64,000 nt of DNA from Megaleporinus macrocephalus (GCA_021613375.1 CM038720.1:6885462-6949461); one strand, 5' to 3'. Counted from the stretch's first letter, positions 1-14,069 are shown. The notes: generated from the letters alone by a model not told the origin. Translations and numbers: made by a program.

Positions 1-3000
1 CACCACCGTGCTGGTCGAGTACTACAGCTGGAGGACCATCACCTCCGTGTCTGGTTTGATCTGCATGAGCTTCGCGTTTGTCTGCGTGCTGCTGGTCAAG
101 AACGAGCCCAGCGACGTCGGGCTGCCCAGCATACAGGCTGGGAGCAAGAAGGGCAAAGGCAACAAAAACAGTAAGACCTGGTTACAACGGGACGACGTTA
201 CAGACATATTACATGTTCATAAACTACCTACACTCAGCATCTAGCTCTATCAGAGACCCCTGACCACCATACACTGACCACCTGGTTTAGATACAGGTTA
301 CTACATATAGTTTATAGTTTAAGTTTACTGTTAGTAAACATGCACACTAGGGGGCAGTAAAACACCCACATATACACACACTAGGGGGCAGTGAAACATC
401 CACATATACACACACTAGGGGGCAGTGAAACACCCACATATACACACACTAGGGGGCAGTGAAACACCCACATATACACACTCTAGGGGGCAGTGAAACA
501 CCCACATATACACACACTACAGGGCAGTGAAACACCCACATATACACACACTACAGGGCAGTGAAACACCCACATATACACACTCTAGGGGGCAGTGAAA
601 CACCCACATATACACACACTAGGGGGCAGTGAAACACCCACATATACACACACTAGTGGGCAGTGAAACACCCACATATACACACACTAGGGGGCAGTGA
701 AACACCCACATATACACACACTAGTAAACACACACTCTAGGGGGCAGTGAAACACCAACATATACACACACTAGGGGGCAGTGAAACACCCACATATACA
801 CATACTAGGGGGCAGTGAAACACTTACATATACAAACACTAGGGGGCAGTGAAACACCCACATATACACACACTAGGGGACAGTAAAACACCCACATATA
901 CACACACACTAGTGAACCAATACACTAGGGGGTAGTGAAACACCCACATATACACACACTAGGGGGCAGTGAAACACCCACATATACACACACTAGGGGG
1001 TAGTGAAACACCCACATATACACACACTAGGGGGCAGTGAAACACCCACATATACACACACTAGGGGGCAGTGAAACACCCACATATACACACACTAGGG
1101 GGCAGTGAAACACCCACATATACACGCACTAGGGGGCAGTGAAACACCCACATATACACGCACTAGGGGACAGTGAAACACCCACATATACACGCACTAG
1201 TAAACACACACTCTAGGGGGCAGTGAAACACCAACATATACACATACTAGGGGGCAGTGAAACACTTACATATACAAACACTAGGGGGCAGTGAAACACC
1301 CACATATACACACACTAGGGGACAGTAAAACACCCACATATACACACACACTAGTGAACCCTCACACTAGGGGGCAGTGAAACACCCACATATACATGCA
1401 CTAGTAAACACACACTCTAGGGGGCAGTGAAACACCAACATATACACATACTAGGGGGCAGTGAAACACTTACATATACAAACACTAGGGGGCAGTGAAA
1501 CACCCACATATACACACACTAGGGGTCAGTGAAACACCCACATATACACACACACAGCCCAGGGATCACTCAGGGGTTAGGTGTCTCGCTCAAGGGCCTT
1601 TCAGTCGTGGATCACAATTGCCTTGAAATGTACAGAGGAAGGCAGTCGTTTCTATAAGTATAAACCTCCTGAGTGGAGCTATAAGGGGGGTTTCTAATAA
1701 AGTGGCCAGTGAGTATATGTAAAAGATTTCCAGCTCTTTTTTTTTACTGTGCTAATCCACACTGTGTTAAATCTCCCACAAGCCCCGAACGACGAGAGTA
1801 CTCTTAAAGAGTTCCTGCTGTCTCCGTACCTGTGGGTGCTGTCCATGGGTTACCTGGTGGTGTTTGGGGTGAAGATAGCCTGCACTGACTGGGGGCAGCT
1901 GTTCCTCATGCAGGAGAAAGGCCAGTCTGCTATGATGGGTAGGTCTTATTATGGGGCAGTTACATTCTTGCTTTTGTTCATATAGGATACAAACAACACT
2001 CTTGTCTTTTTATAGCAAGTCCAGGTGAATGTGATGTAAGCCGGAGTGGCTGAAATCTCATAGTGGAACTCCTCCGGGCTCCACTGACTGAAACCTTGTT
2101 CACACCAGAAGGAGACAGCGCCACCTAGTGGACTTAGACAGAGATGCATTTTGGTCTTAAAGGGCTCATATCATGGAAAACAGAATCTTGCTCCCGTTTT
2201 TTGAAATGAAAGAACTAGAATTTCATTTATTTGTATTTTACGATGTAACTAGTAAACTTAATATGCCCAATATTTTTTATTTTTCGTATATGATCGATTA
2301 TGAATAGATATTCCTGGTTGCATTCCCTACAGGCAGTTCGTACATGAGCGCCCTGGAGATTGGCGGTTTTGCCGGCAGCATTGCGGCAGGCTTCCTGTCG
2401 GACAGGGCAGTCGCACGAGTGAGTATAAAGCCAAGTCTCCACGCGCTCATCTTCTGGATGAATATGTTTGATCTCCATGGCACAGCATCACGCTGAACTA
2501 AACCTCTTACTGCTTTCGGACAGCATGGGCTGGGTACCCACGGCAACCCTCGGCACGGCCTCCTCTTAACCATGATGGCGGGCATGGCTGTGTCCATGTA
2601 TCTCTTCCGGGTCACCATCACAGCCGAGGTCCCCAAGGTGATGAGCATGTTTACGGTGTTGTCAAGTTGCAGGAATGTTTAATACATACAGTCAGGAGAA
2701 GAAGTCTTTGAACATCTTCCACTTAGAAATCATGGAGAAATCATTTTTCTCACCAAGCTTCTTGGCAATTGCCCCGTAGCCCTTTCCCGCCTTGTGGAGG
2801 TCTACAATTTTGTCTCTGGTGTCTTTGGACAGCTCTTTGGTCTTAGCCATGTTAGTAGTTGGAGTCTTCAGATGCGTCCGAAATCGCCTACTTGTCTACT
2901 ACTCAGTAGTGAAATCAGTAGGCGAGCGCGGCTAGTATGTTCAAATACTCAGTAGTAGAGACGGAAGGATCGATCGGCTATGTATCGGTATAGATATTTC

Positions 3001-6000
3001 TCTAGTTTAGCCGATCCCGAGAGCCGATTGATGGCGTTAAACAAATGAGCCTAATTTCTGTTTTTCCAGCTAGTGTTTCATCCAGAAAGAGAAGAACCCC
3101 CTCTGGCCAACTCCCTGCAATTCCTATCTGAACCACTAGGTGGAAATACATACCCTTTCATTTTCCACAGACTAACTAGAGCAGCGGCCTCGCGAGAACA
3201 GCATGCGCTGATAGAAACCATGTCGTCCGTCTGGCAGTGTTTTACCAACGTTTTTAAAATTTGTAAAATCAACGTGTCTCGTAGGAACCAAAGACATTTA
3301 ACTCTAATTCTAACTAAACTGATACAGTTTTAAGAGAACACCACGTGGCTGAATACAGTGAGTATCAGCAAACAGCGGAGCTAGCACACACAGCTAACAC
3401 AAAACTAATAACCCAGAACACCATACAGACCAGATCTGACCGGTACTAACAGAACAACAGCAACAATTAAATATTCTACATTTCATGATTACAGATTTAG
3501 TTTAAAATAACAGAGTCTGCGTTTAACGACTGCAGTTTTTACTGTATTTATTTAATTAGCTTTTTTTAGTTTTAAATTAAGGGTCTAAATGTAATGATTG
3601 CAGTTTTGGGGATATTTGTTTGATTTACTTTGTTTATTTACTGTTAATTTTGTTTAAAATATTACACTGTTTCACATGAGATCATTAAAAATGGCAATAA
3701 ACCAGTTTAGACCATGTTTCATTACTTGCTTGCACTAATAACTACATGTAGATCTGTAGATCTGCTGTGGCGTATACCCCGCCCTCGATCAAAATCGGCC
3801 TCAAAAACGCAGATCGATCTCTAATAATAATAATAATTGACAAAAGTACAATTTTAAAAGTCCTCCCTTTTTAAAAAAGTAAAACTATCTTATAATATAT
3901 GAACATTGTTAAAGTTTGAAAGCATATTATTCAATTTAGTAGTATGTGTTTGAATAGTATGTCATAAAACAGCTTCCTTTTTAAATTCCTCACTCTGTGA
4001 GTCATTCAATTAGTATATTTGCTTATGTCCACTTGGTCTACAGTGGAATAGCCTCACACATTCACACTGAGCTCTCTGAGGTGGGCAGTCGTGGCCTGAA
4101 GGTTAGGGATCCGGCCTTGTCCCAGTGTCACTAAGACTATGTCTTCTTGGAGACAAAACTGAAATCAATTAATAAAACAAGAGTTTTGTTTTCTAACAGT
4201 AGGAATTGTCATAGCAACAAGACAGATTCTCATTTATTGGACGGAGAGACAGAACCTACAGAAATTTGTTTTAGAGAAAAAAGACATTTTCTTATGACCC
4301 CTTGTTTTTTTTCCCCTCTCTGTCTAGAACAGGGGTCACTAATAGGTGGACCGCAGTCTGGATCCAGACCCAGACGTTGTCCAATGTGGACCCAAACTGA
4401 TAAACTACTGAGAATGATTGAATTTAGACTGTGTTTATTTTAAGCGGTGGAGCTTTTGTAGTTTTTACGGTAGACAGGCTTTACGACACAGTGAACTTAG
4501 AGACCAATCAAGTGCACTGTAAGATCACCGAAGGCTCCTCAGCCAATCAGATCTGTTCAGATTGGGGCATGGGGCGCGCACACAGGCGAGGTACGAAGCG
4601 AGGAGCAGCAGTTGGAGACTAAAGCGAGTCAGAAAGAATAAGGAGCTCTAAAAACAGAAAAGTGAACAGAGAGAACTGAGTGTTTAACAGGAACGGTTCT
4701 GGAATGGACCTGCTCGTCTAGTTTTAGAGAATACCGCTCTGTACAACCAACATGTTAATCTGTGAAGCTGAGTTAACAAGAAGACCCATGTTTTATTTAC
4801 TTTCTCTATAAATAAACACTTTAAGATGATCTTTTTTTCAAAAGTATTCTGTTTTTTACTTAAAGTGAGTAAAAAACATTTATTAGAAGTTTGTAAATAA
4901 TTCATTCAGTTCAGCATTTAAACAGTAAATATACTGAAATATACTGAACGGTATGTGTGATGTGTTTCAGTAGCTGATGGTATAAGATGCTGATACTAGA
5001 CTACTTCAGTAAACAGGATACACCACTGAATCAGAACACTCGTTAGAAATGACGATCCGGACAGGCTTGAGGAGATCTCCTCTAACCGTCTACACCTTCC
5101 GAGAGTACAAAATAATGAAAAAACGTTGCCGTAGGTAACCTCAGACCACCTTTTCATATGATCCACCCACTGTGTTATTAACATCGGATGAGACAGTGTT
5201 GTCCCATTCGAAATTCTTACTGTCTTTCCACTCCCCTGCTATGTAACTGTATTCATTTTGGTTATCTGTAGGAAGCTCCTCTCTGGGTCGTCGCTCTCCA
5301 TCCCGTCTCGGTCCTGACCGGCCTGTCTGAGAAAGAGGTACACACGTCTCTGAAACAGAACAGCTTCCTGAATTTCGAAGTTCTTTAGATCGTAAATAAC
5401 AGAACATTCTCTTCTTTCTTGCTGTCTAGATCTGGATCTTAACTCTCGGCGCTGTCTTTGGCTTCTCGTCGTACGGCCCAATCGCGCTGTTTGGAGTTAT
5501 TGCCAACGAGAGCGCTCCCTCGAACTACTGCGGGACCTCACATGCCATCGTAGCCCTCATGGCAAACGGTAAGCTGACAGAAAATTAATTTTAAAGCAAA
5601 GTTTAGGCAGACAGATCAAATATACAGTAGCTAATGTAACTGTAGCGTTCTGTACAGTACAGCATGTTTATTATTTCAGTATATACTGGGGACTTAACCC
5701 CAGTTGAATTTGCAGTTAGCTGTGTGTTAGCTACATTAGCCTTGTAGCCTTGTTTTGTAAGAAGTAAATTAATAAATACACTATATGGACAAAGGTATTG
5801 GGTAGGGGTGTAAGAAAATATTGAAAAATATTGAATATCGGGATATTATGTTTGGTGATACTGTATCGATTCTCAAAAACACATTATCAATACACAGATT
5901 TCTGGCAGACAGTGAATCAGTGTGTGTTGTGCTTAAACCTCTGACCACTAGATGGCAGTGTTGTAATCCATTTTTAGCTTCACTCCAACATTAACAAGCA

Positions 6001-6623
6001 GCACAAGGGTGCAACGTTACCTGACCGCACTGTGCCTAGTGTAACGTTTGGTTGAGGAGGGATGATGCTATGGGGGTGTTTTTCAGGGGTGGGCCAAGGA
6101 CCTTCGCTTCAAGTGAAGGGAAATCTTAATTCTCCAGCAAACCAAGACTCATTGGACAGTTGAAGCTTCCAACTGTGTCTGGCCTCACAGATGCTCTTCT
6201 GAGACAAAAGATTCCCCACTGACTGTCCAAAATTTTCTAGAAAGCTTCCAAGGAGAGTGGAAGCTGTTACAGATGCAAAGGGAGAACCAACACCATATTA
6301 ATGGCTATGGGTTTAGAATGCTTTAGACATCATAAAAGCTTCTGTAGATGCAATATGTCCTAATACTTTTGTCCAAATAGTGTGAATAAGGCTTGCTGTG
6401 AAGGAGTTGAAATATGTTTGTAACGCCTCATAAATGTTTCAATGTTTTTGATCCAGTTGGTGCTTTCCTGGCCGGCCTGCCGTTCAGCGCCATCGCCAAT
6501 CGCTACAGTTGGGATACAGCCTTCTGGGTGGCTGAGGTGGTCTGCGCATTGACCACCGTCTGCTTCTTCCTGCTCCGTAACATGCGGACGAAAATGGGAC
6601 GAGTGCACAAGAAGACGGACTGA
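1..6623 (+). CDS. slc37a4: slc37a4, glucose-6-phosphate translocase (5' partial)
   Basis: C-terminal half of the ER glucose-6-phosphate/phosphate antiporter that delivers G6P to glucose-6-phosphatase. Exons with GT/AG borders and matching phases: 1-170 (5' end outside window), 1783-1938, 2333-2418, 2524-2637, optional 5272-5337, 5430-5568, 6457-6623. Recognisable family stretches are [72 protein letters not shown] DTAFWVAEV and [14 protein letters not shown], alternating with hydrophobic transmembrane segments of the MFS fold. The protein ends KKTD, a KKXX dilysine ER-retrieval signal, followed by TGA. Introns hold many repeats, including a CTCF-like array. The identity is from recalled family sequence; an a/b paralogue assignment cannot be made here. 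Confidence 0.94.
345..1552 (+). repeat. 34-bp minisatellite with CTCF-like core, about 33 units
   Basis: Tandem units of about 34 bp centred on ACACTAGGGGGCAGTGAAAC followed by a CACATATACACA spacer. I count about 33 units. Variants (CTACAGGGCAG, GGGGACAG, GGGGTAG, GGGGTCAG) and a recurring insert 'actagtaaacacacactct' (near 719, 1198, 1400) show higher-order copying. The core agrees with the CTCF consensus CCASYAGRKGGCRSY at 14 of 15 positions. It lies entirely inside the intron 171-1782 of slc37a4. Confidence 0.95.
1553..1640 (+). repeat. Tail of a dispersed teleost repeat
   Basis: Contains 'agggatcactcaggggttag' and 'tcgctcaagggcc', typical of a common fish dispersed repeat. A relative at 41090-41235 carries one 'cacactaggggccagtgag' followed by a 'ggagcggtgggcg' segment. 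The 34-bp array just upstream therefore probably grew inside this repeat. Confidence 0.5.
1687..1716 (+). repeat. Single copy of the 42-bp array core motif
   Basis: 'tttctaataaagtggccagt' occurs here once. The same core is repeated about 50 times at 46.7-48.9 kb and, inverted, about 45 times at 44.0-45.9 kb. It is probably a terminus of a dispersed DNA element. Confidence 0.6.
2117..2131 (-). promoter_or_regulatory. CTCF-like site, full consensus match
   Basis: On the minus strand this reads CCACTAGGTGGCGCT, matching CCASYAGRKGGCRSY at all 15 positions. It faces the 34-bp array of plus-oriented motifs upstream. Binding is not shown. Confidence 0.45.
2695..2862 (-). mobile_element. Tc1-like transposase fragment (N-terminal part)
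   Basis: Read on the minus strand from an ATG at 2850, the translation begins [20 protein letters not shown] and continues with [10 protein letters not shown]. This is the helix-turn-helix, paired-like DNA-binding start of Tc1-family transposases. Only about 45 codons remain, within an slc37a4 intron, so it is a dead fragment. Confidence 0.75.
2872..2962 (+). repeat. DNA-element terminus related to the 45-bp array
   Basis: Contains 'cctacttgtctactactcag' and 'ggcgagcgcggctagtatgt', the reverse complement of the unit that is tandemly repeated at 56.64-57.30 kb and of its right border at 57283-57315. Here it occurs once, giving the unexpanded form. Confidence 0.65.
2963..3830. repeat. Possible decayed hAT-like element
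   Basis: Bounded by 'gatcgatcggctatgtatcg' with 'agccgatcccgagagccgat' on the left and 'gatcaaaatcggcctc' with 'gcagatcgatctc' on the right, suggesting imperfect inverted termini of a cggccgat-type DNA transposon. The interior is AT-rich and I recognise no transposase. Part of slc37a4 intron 2638-5271. Confidence 0.3.
4082..4135 (+). repeat. Possible tRNA-derived SINE head
   Basis: 'cagtcgtggcctgaaggtta' resembles the box A region of tRNA-Ser/Leu heads found in fish SINEs. No convincing box B follows, so this would be a truncated copy. Confidence 0.35.
4322..4640. repeat. Possible hAT-type dispersed element
   Basis: Begins 'aacaggggtcactaatagg' and continues with 'ggaccgcagtctggatccag', resembling the CAGGGGTC termini of fish hAT elements. 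The open frames nearby show no transposase motif. Lies in slc37a4 intron 2638-5271; I saw nothing else distinctive between 4640 and 5271. Confidence 0.3.
5272..5337 (+). CDS. slc37a4: slc37a4 alternative 22-codon exon
   Basis: A 66-nt block between acceptor 'ctgtag' and donor 'gtacac' that is open in the gene frame (begins EAPLWVV, ends GLSEKE). It sits between the exon ending ITAEVPK and the exon beginning [11 protein letters not shown], both phase 0, so it can be included or skipped without shifting frame. Mammalian SLC37A4 has a tissue-restricted alternative exon of 22 codons at this point; the size, place and phase agree. Its inclusion pattern in fish is unknown from sequence. Confidence 0.75.
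5779..6383 (+). mobile_element. Internally deleted Tc1/mariner element
   Basis: Left end 'cactatatggacaaaggtat' and right end 'aatacttttgtccaaatagt' form the terminal inverted repeats of a common fish Tc1 group. The interior from about 6060 keeps degraded 3' transposase sequence ('gggtgtttttcaggg', 'agagtggaagctgttacaga'). About 5810-6040 looks like a second, unrelated repeat inserted into it ('atattgaatatcgggatatt'). Lies in the last slc37a4 intron. Confidence 0.75.
5945..5959 (+). promoter_or_regulatory. CTCF-like site, full consensus match
   Basis: CCACTAGATGGCAGT matches CCASYAGRKGGCRSY at 15 of 15 positions. It is inside a repeat nested in a Tc1 relic, so it is probably transposon-derived. 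Occupancy is not shown. Confidence 0.45.
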
Positions 6624-9482
6624 TCTCCTCCGAAGGATCTCATGGACCCTGACAATGTGACACAGCTCAGCACCGAAAAGCCATCAGTTACATTATCACT
6701 GCTTTGTAGTATCACTGTAGATACACAACACACACACTTTCACTGAGGAAAGCTGAAGTCTTTAAACATTGGTGGGCTGCTGAAGACTTAATAATACTAC
6801 TAATCATCTTAGCAATACATGTAAAGCAGTGTTAGGACAGATAAGCAGATTTGCACAATAACAAACTAGCTCCAGGGCCAACGTTACAATGAAAGTCAAT
6901 AGTCACCCAAATTTTTACTGTACATACATCCCCAAACTGGCTCATACAGACTTGTCGGTATGGTTTAAAACACAGTATGAGTTACTATAAGACATTGTTT
7001 CTGCTTATAATTAACTGTTAATCTTTAGTTTTTAAACTGAAGACATACAATTATAGATAGAAACATCAGAAATTATGAACATAGTGTCTGTAAAGGGGCG
7101 TTGGATTGTGAGAAGCCATTAGAATCACTGACCTCAATGTTTGGCTACACTTTTTATAGTTCAGAGTAAGTCATACTGGGTCATAACCCACACCAGCAAG
7201 TCTGCACACCTTAATATGAAGAGCTGGATGTGGTTGGAGCAGCTTGAGGGAAGTTTTAAGACATATGTTTACTGAACAGATTTCGGTGACTATTGACTTC
7301 TAGTGTTTCCGGGCAATGGTAGGATCCTAAGCTCCAGTGCTGAACGTTGAAGCAACGTTTGGACACTAAACATGTGGATCCACCTTAAATCTGATAGTCA
7401 GTCAGGATTAGGGCTGCACAGTGCTTATTAATAATTAAATATTAGTACATGCTTAACACAGTGGTGTAGCAGAATTGAGAAATTAGCTTATATTTCTCAG
7501 CACAGCACGCATAGAAACCAGTCTGGGGCTGTGATTGGTCAGGATGCTCGTAACACATTAATTAGGGGAGTAAATTGTAGCACTACAATCAGTTACAGTA
7601 TCACGATAATGGTTCTGAAATGATAAATTGCTGCCCTTGTTCAAATTATTCATTAAGTATTTATATTTATAATACAGTATCTGGATGGTGAATGTACACA
7701 TATGCAGAGAGTTCCATGTTTTGATGCCTTTCTAAGTGAAAATAAGTTACAGAGAAGCACAGCCCGCGTTAGAAAATCGCCTGCAATTACACATTTTCAC
7801 CATAGGGGTCTCCAAATCACAGAATCTTACATAGTGCAGCTTTAAAACCAGCAGAAAAATTGAAAAATTGCACTAAAATGTGCAGAAAATAACATATTTA
7901 GTTGTGCTGTCTTAACTTACTTTCAGAAAATCAACAAGACGGGTCATTTGATTCAAACTTTTGCGTACGACTGAATGTTCAGGCCAAAGTTTTTGCTTAG
8001 AAACGAATTAGCTGAGCCTCATCTGTCCTTCACCGTCATAATCAGTCATTGGACACAATGTGCTCCATTATAGTTACTGCATTAATTGCCTTCTATGTAG
8101 GCTAGAATGCAAATTATTAATATGCTACACTTCATTTGCACATTCCTTCGTCCTGTACAACCTACTGCACGGTCATGTTACCTGAGAACGTGACCTCACA
8201 TCCTGCTCAAGAGCTGTTTATTGTTTGGACACACAATACACAGCTTTTTATATGTGGGTCTACATGTAATGGTTTAAAAACTAAAGTGAGACGTTGACTT
8301 GAATCATGAAAACAGAAACATTTACTTTTTTCTGTTATGATCACTTGAAGCTATTCACTATTCAAAGCAGAACTGGAATACAGGTTTTGTGTTTTGAGGC
8401 TGGAACCACACGACTAACATCTCTTCATCTCTCTAATTCAAATATATGTCCTTAAATTTTAATTGTGAAATTTCACAAACATCTAAAACATTAAATAACA
8501 GGTTTTATCATTTGTAGTGATGCACAAATGTTGTACATGTAAAATTGCTGTTTTTATTTCCTATTAAAGTTAATCCAGATATTAAGATGCTGTTTCGTTG
8601 CTGTGTCTTTCTTGGTTTTGGGCAAAAGTTAGCAAATTACAGGGATTTTACAGGATTAATTTATACATTACACAAGTATAAGGCACATTAAACTGGGTTT
8701 CTCATATGGTTGGTTTCTTAGAGCTGGTATTTAGAAATTGAGTCGTTTTTCAAAATCCTGTTTCTTGGCTTTTTTGTCCACTGCAGGTCTTAAACGGGGT
8801 CTTATTGTGACATGAGACTCTACAGACAACAGAAATCCTTACAGTGGAATTCCACTGATTTGTTTTTCATTATTATTTCTTTGTAATCACACTGTTAAGA
8901 ATTACACAGAGATATTTAGAGGGGTTTGGTTGATTGTAGAGATTTTACATGGGTGGTAATGGTAACCAGAGGAGCTTCATGAGTTTTTATATGTGATGTT
9001 GATGATAAAATAGAAACTTAATGAAACTTATTTTAAACCAGAATCTTAAAACTACCATAAAACGACGTCTCGGACATCAGACAGTGTATTTATAACCATA
9101 TCATCTAATAACTTTCTGTGAGGGAGGTTTTAGAGGTGGACGTCTGGTTCCATTCATCACCACTGTGGCCAGTTCTGACTCGGTTCTCTAGACTGAGCCA
9201 CTCATGACTTAGTTTACATCTTGACTACTTAATTATGCAGGATTATTTTTATATATAACTTTTTTCATATTCTGAAAAACATATGGCAGTGTCTTATAAA
9301 TTGTTATAAATGTTATTAATATATTAGTAATACAATAATATTAATTCAGTCATTAGGTTTTCAAGCCTGTCCTTCTTGGTTGGGGGTTGAAGGGGGGGTG
9401 CTAAAGCCTATCCCAGTGGTCAATTGGTCAGGGATAAAAAAAAATACTAATATACTAATGTAATAATATATATGTACATATA

Positions 9483-9485
<3 letters not shown>
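6624..9485 (+). other. slc37a4 3'UTR and intergenic sequence
   Basis: No coding exon seen. The 3'UTR starts at 6624. A candidate polyadenylation signal ATTAAA is at 8563-8568, which would make a long UTR, but an earlier site cannot be excluded. The rest is AT-rich unique-looking sequence with one generic repeat piece near 9360-9430. Confidence 0.4.

Positions 9486-9531
<46 letters not shown>
9486..9531. repeat. (TA)n microsatellite
   Basis: About 23 TA dinucleotides, directly abutting a Tc1-like MITE that targets TA. Confidence 0.95.
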
Positions 9532-9534
<3 letters not shown>

Positions 9535-10048
9535 TATTGCTCAAAAGTTTAGGATCACTTTAGAATTTTATTTCATGCAATTTTCATGCAATTCACAAAC
9601 AATATTGTCCATTTCACAATTAATGTAAGTGTATCAGATGATTTTTAAATAATAAAAATGTTTGTATTAAAGTCTATTTTTGTATAGAGGCTTATTTTAC
9701 ATATAGTCTATTATCAGTAATTCTCAGTCCTCTGTCTAAATCTCCTGGTACGACCACCAATCCAAGTTAAGGATGTTATTGGACTAATTGGTTGTTAGGA
9801 CACTCTTGATCAATTGTGATCACAGCTGAAAAACATTCTACTAATAAGTGAGTATAAAAGGGAGAACAACATTCTAGGTTAGTTTAGTATCTGAAGATCA
9901 GCAGTTGATGGCTTGCTGACCGACTCACAATGACCAGAAAGAAACAACTTTCTTTAGAGACCCGTCAGTCCATTGTTGTGTTAAGGAAGAAGATACTCCA
10001 TTAAAACAAGAATATTTCACTGTGATCCCAAACTTTTGAGCGGTAGTG
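9532..10048 (+). mobile_element. Tc1-like nonautonomous element, copy 1
   Basis: Termini 'cactattgctcaaaagttta' and 'cccaaacttttgagcggtag' are inverted repeats. Near the right end an ATG opens MTRKKQLSLETRQSIVVLRK, the start of a Tc1-type transposase, after which the reading frame is lost and the right terminus follows: a large internal deletion. A sister copy with the same structure lies at 38781-39299. It sits in a TA microsatellite, its preferred target. Confidence 0.85.
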
Positions 10049-10394
10049 TATATACTGTATATACTATATGTTTATATCAGACTTTGCTTCAGCTGTAGCC
10101 TCAAACCTTGTTTGGATGTATCAGCAGACTGATATGTGAATCATATGAAGCCACATGATTAGCAGATCAAGGCGAGCAGATAGGACAGGAAATATAATTC
10201 AATTCAGTATTTTGAGTAAACAAGTAATTATTTTTAAGATATGTAGTCAAAGTTTTAGTGCAGTCTCAATTTGCTCACTACTGCAGAGCCCTTATATAGC
10301 CATTACAACCATTAAGATTAAGACCTGTTGGTTTTGTTTCCTAATGAGAAACAAATGAAGACCACCAGTATTGTTGGCCAGTTGGGAAAAACAT

Positions 10395-11215
10395 TCTTCT
10401 AGCAGTGTATTATTTAGTTACGAACTATTTAGTTTGATAGTATGCAGTTTAGGACACAGCTTATGGCTTTTGCACCACCATTTAGGTGTACAAGCTTTGT
10501 TTCATTACCTACATAGTGCACTACATAGGGAGCAGGGGGCAGGGGGGCAATTACTATGCTAATAAATAGAATATTGGCAGTGTTAACATACTATTTAATT
10601 TGATAGTATGCAGTTTAGGACATAGCTTATGGCTTTTGCACCACCATTTAGGTGTACAAGCTTTGTTTCATTACCTACATAGTGCACTACATAGGGAGCA
10701 GGGAGCAGGGGGGCAATTACTATGCTAATAAATAGAATATTGGCAGTGTTAACATACTATTTAGTTTGATAGTATGCAGATTAGGACACAGCTTATGGCT
10801 TTTGCACCACCATTTAGGTGTACAAGCTTTGTTTCATTACCTACATAGTGCACTACATAGGGAGCAGGGGGCAGGGGGGCAATTACTATGCTAATAAATA
10901 GAATATTGTCAGTGTTAACAGAATATTTAGTTTGATAGTATGCCACTATTTAGGACACCTTTATTTAGGTGTACAAGCTTTGTTTCATTACCTACATAAT
11001 GCACTACATAGGGAGCAGGGGGCAGGGGGGCAATTACTATGTTAATGACTTTTATTGCCAGTTGTGTTTTTTTTACATACTATTTAGTTTGATAGTATGC
11101 AGACACAGCACACACATTAGGACACAGAGTATGGCGTCCACACCACTATTTAGGTGTATAAGCCATTGTTGCATTACCTACATAGTGCACTGCATAGGGA
11201 GCAGGGAGCCGATTG
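10395..11215 (+). repeat. 166-bp tandem repeat, about five units
   Basis: The landmark 'tttgatagtatgcag' recurs with spacing 166, 166, 166 and about 157 bp (tgatag at 10435, 10601, 10767, 10933, 11090). Each unit has 'cctacatagtgcactacata', with the 10-bp palindrome TAGTGCACTA, followed by a 'gggagcagggggcagg' run. A further decayed unit lies at 11345-11460, within 150 bp of the rps25 start. Confidence 0.9.
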
Positions 11216-11495
11216 AGATTCAGCCTCTAATAATGAGTCCACATCTGCAAAGTATGTTAAAAAAAACAATACAATGCCAATAAAAGTCCATATCTCCATA
11301 GAAATGTGCTAAAGAATGGACGTCTGTCTGCTGTGTATTCTTTTTTTACATACTGTTTAATAAGACAGTATGCGGTTTAGGATGCAGCCTGTAGGCCTTT
11401 GTCTTATTACCTACATAGTGCACTACAAAGGGAGCGGGGAGCCTAGTGAGATTCAGCCTCTGGTAATGAGAAGCTCGCTGTTATTCCACTGAGAG

Positions 11496-11590
11496 CCTGT
11501 AGGGGGCAGTGTGGCCGCGGAGGGAGGCGCGCCGAAGAAGCGCAGGGCCAAAGCTGTGTGGGCTCCGCGTCTCCTTCCTTTCTCTCTCCG
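11496..11590 (+). promoter_or_regulatory. rps25: rps25 core promoter with TOP tract and CTCF-like site
   Basis: A 19-nt pyrimidine run at 11571-11589 directly precedes the start codon exon, as expected for the TOP motif at ribosomal-protein transcription starts that puts translation under mTOR/LARP1 control. No TATA box is seen. At 11496-11510 CCTGTAGGGGGCAGT matches the CTCF consensus at 14 of 15 positions. Surroundings are CpG-rich (11510-11560). Confidence 0.6.
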
Positions 11591-11599
11591 AGCTTCAGC

Positions 11600-14069
<2,470 letters not shown>

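Noticed and set aside
6624..11570. trappc4 between slc37a4 and rps25, as expected from human gene order
   Set aside because: No exon resembling it was found on either strand; the interval holds a UTR, a MITE and a tandem repeat.
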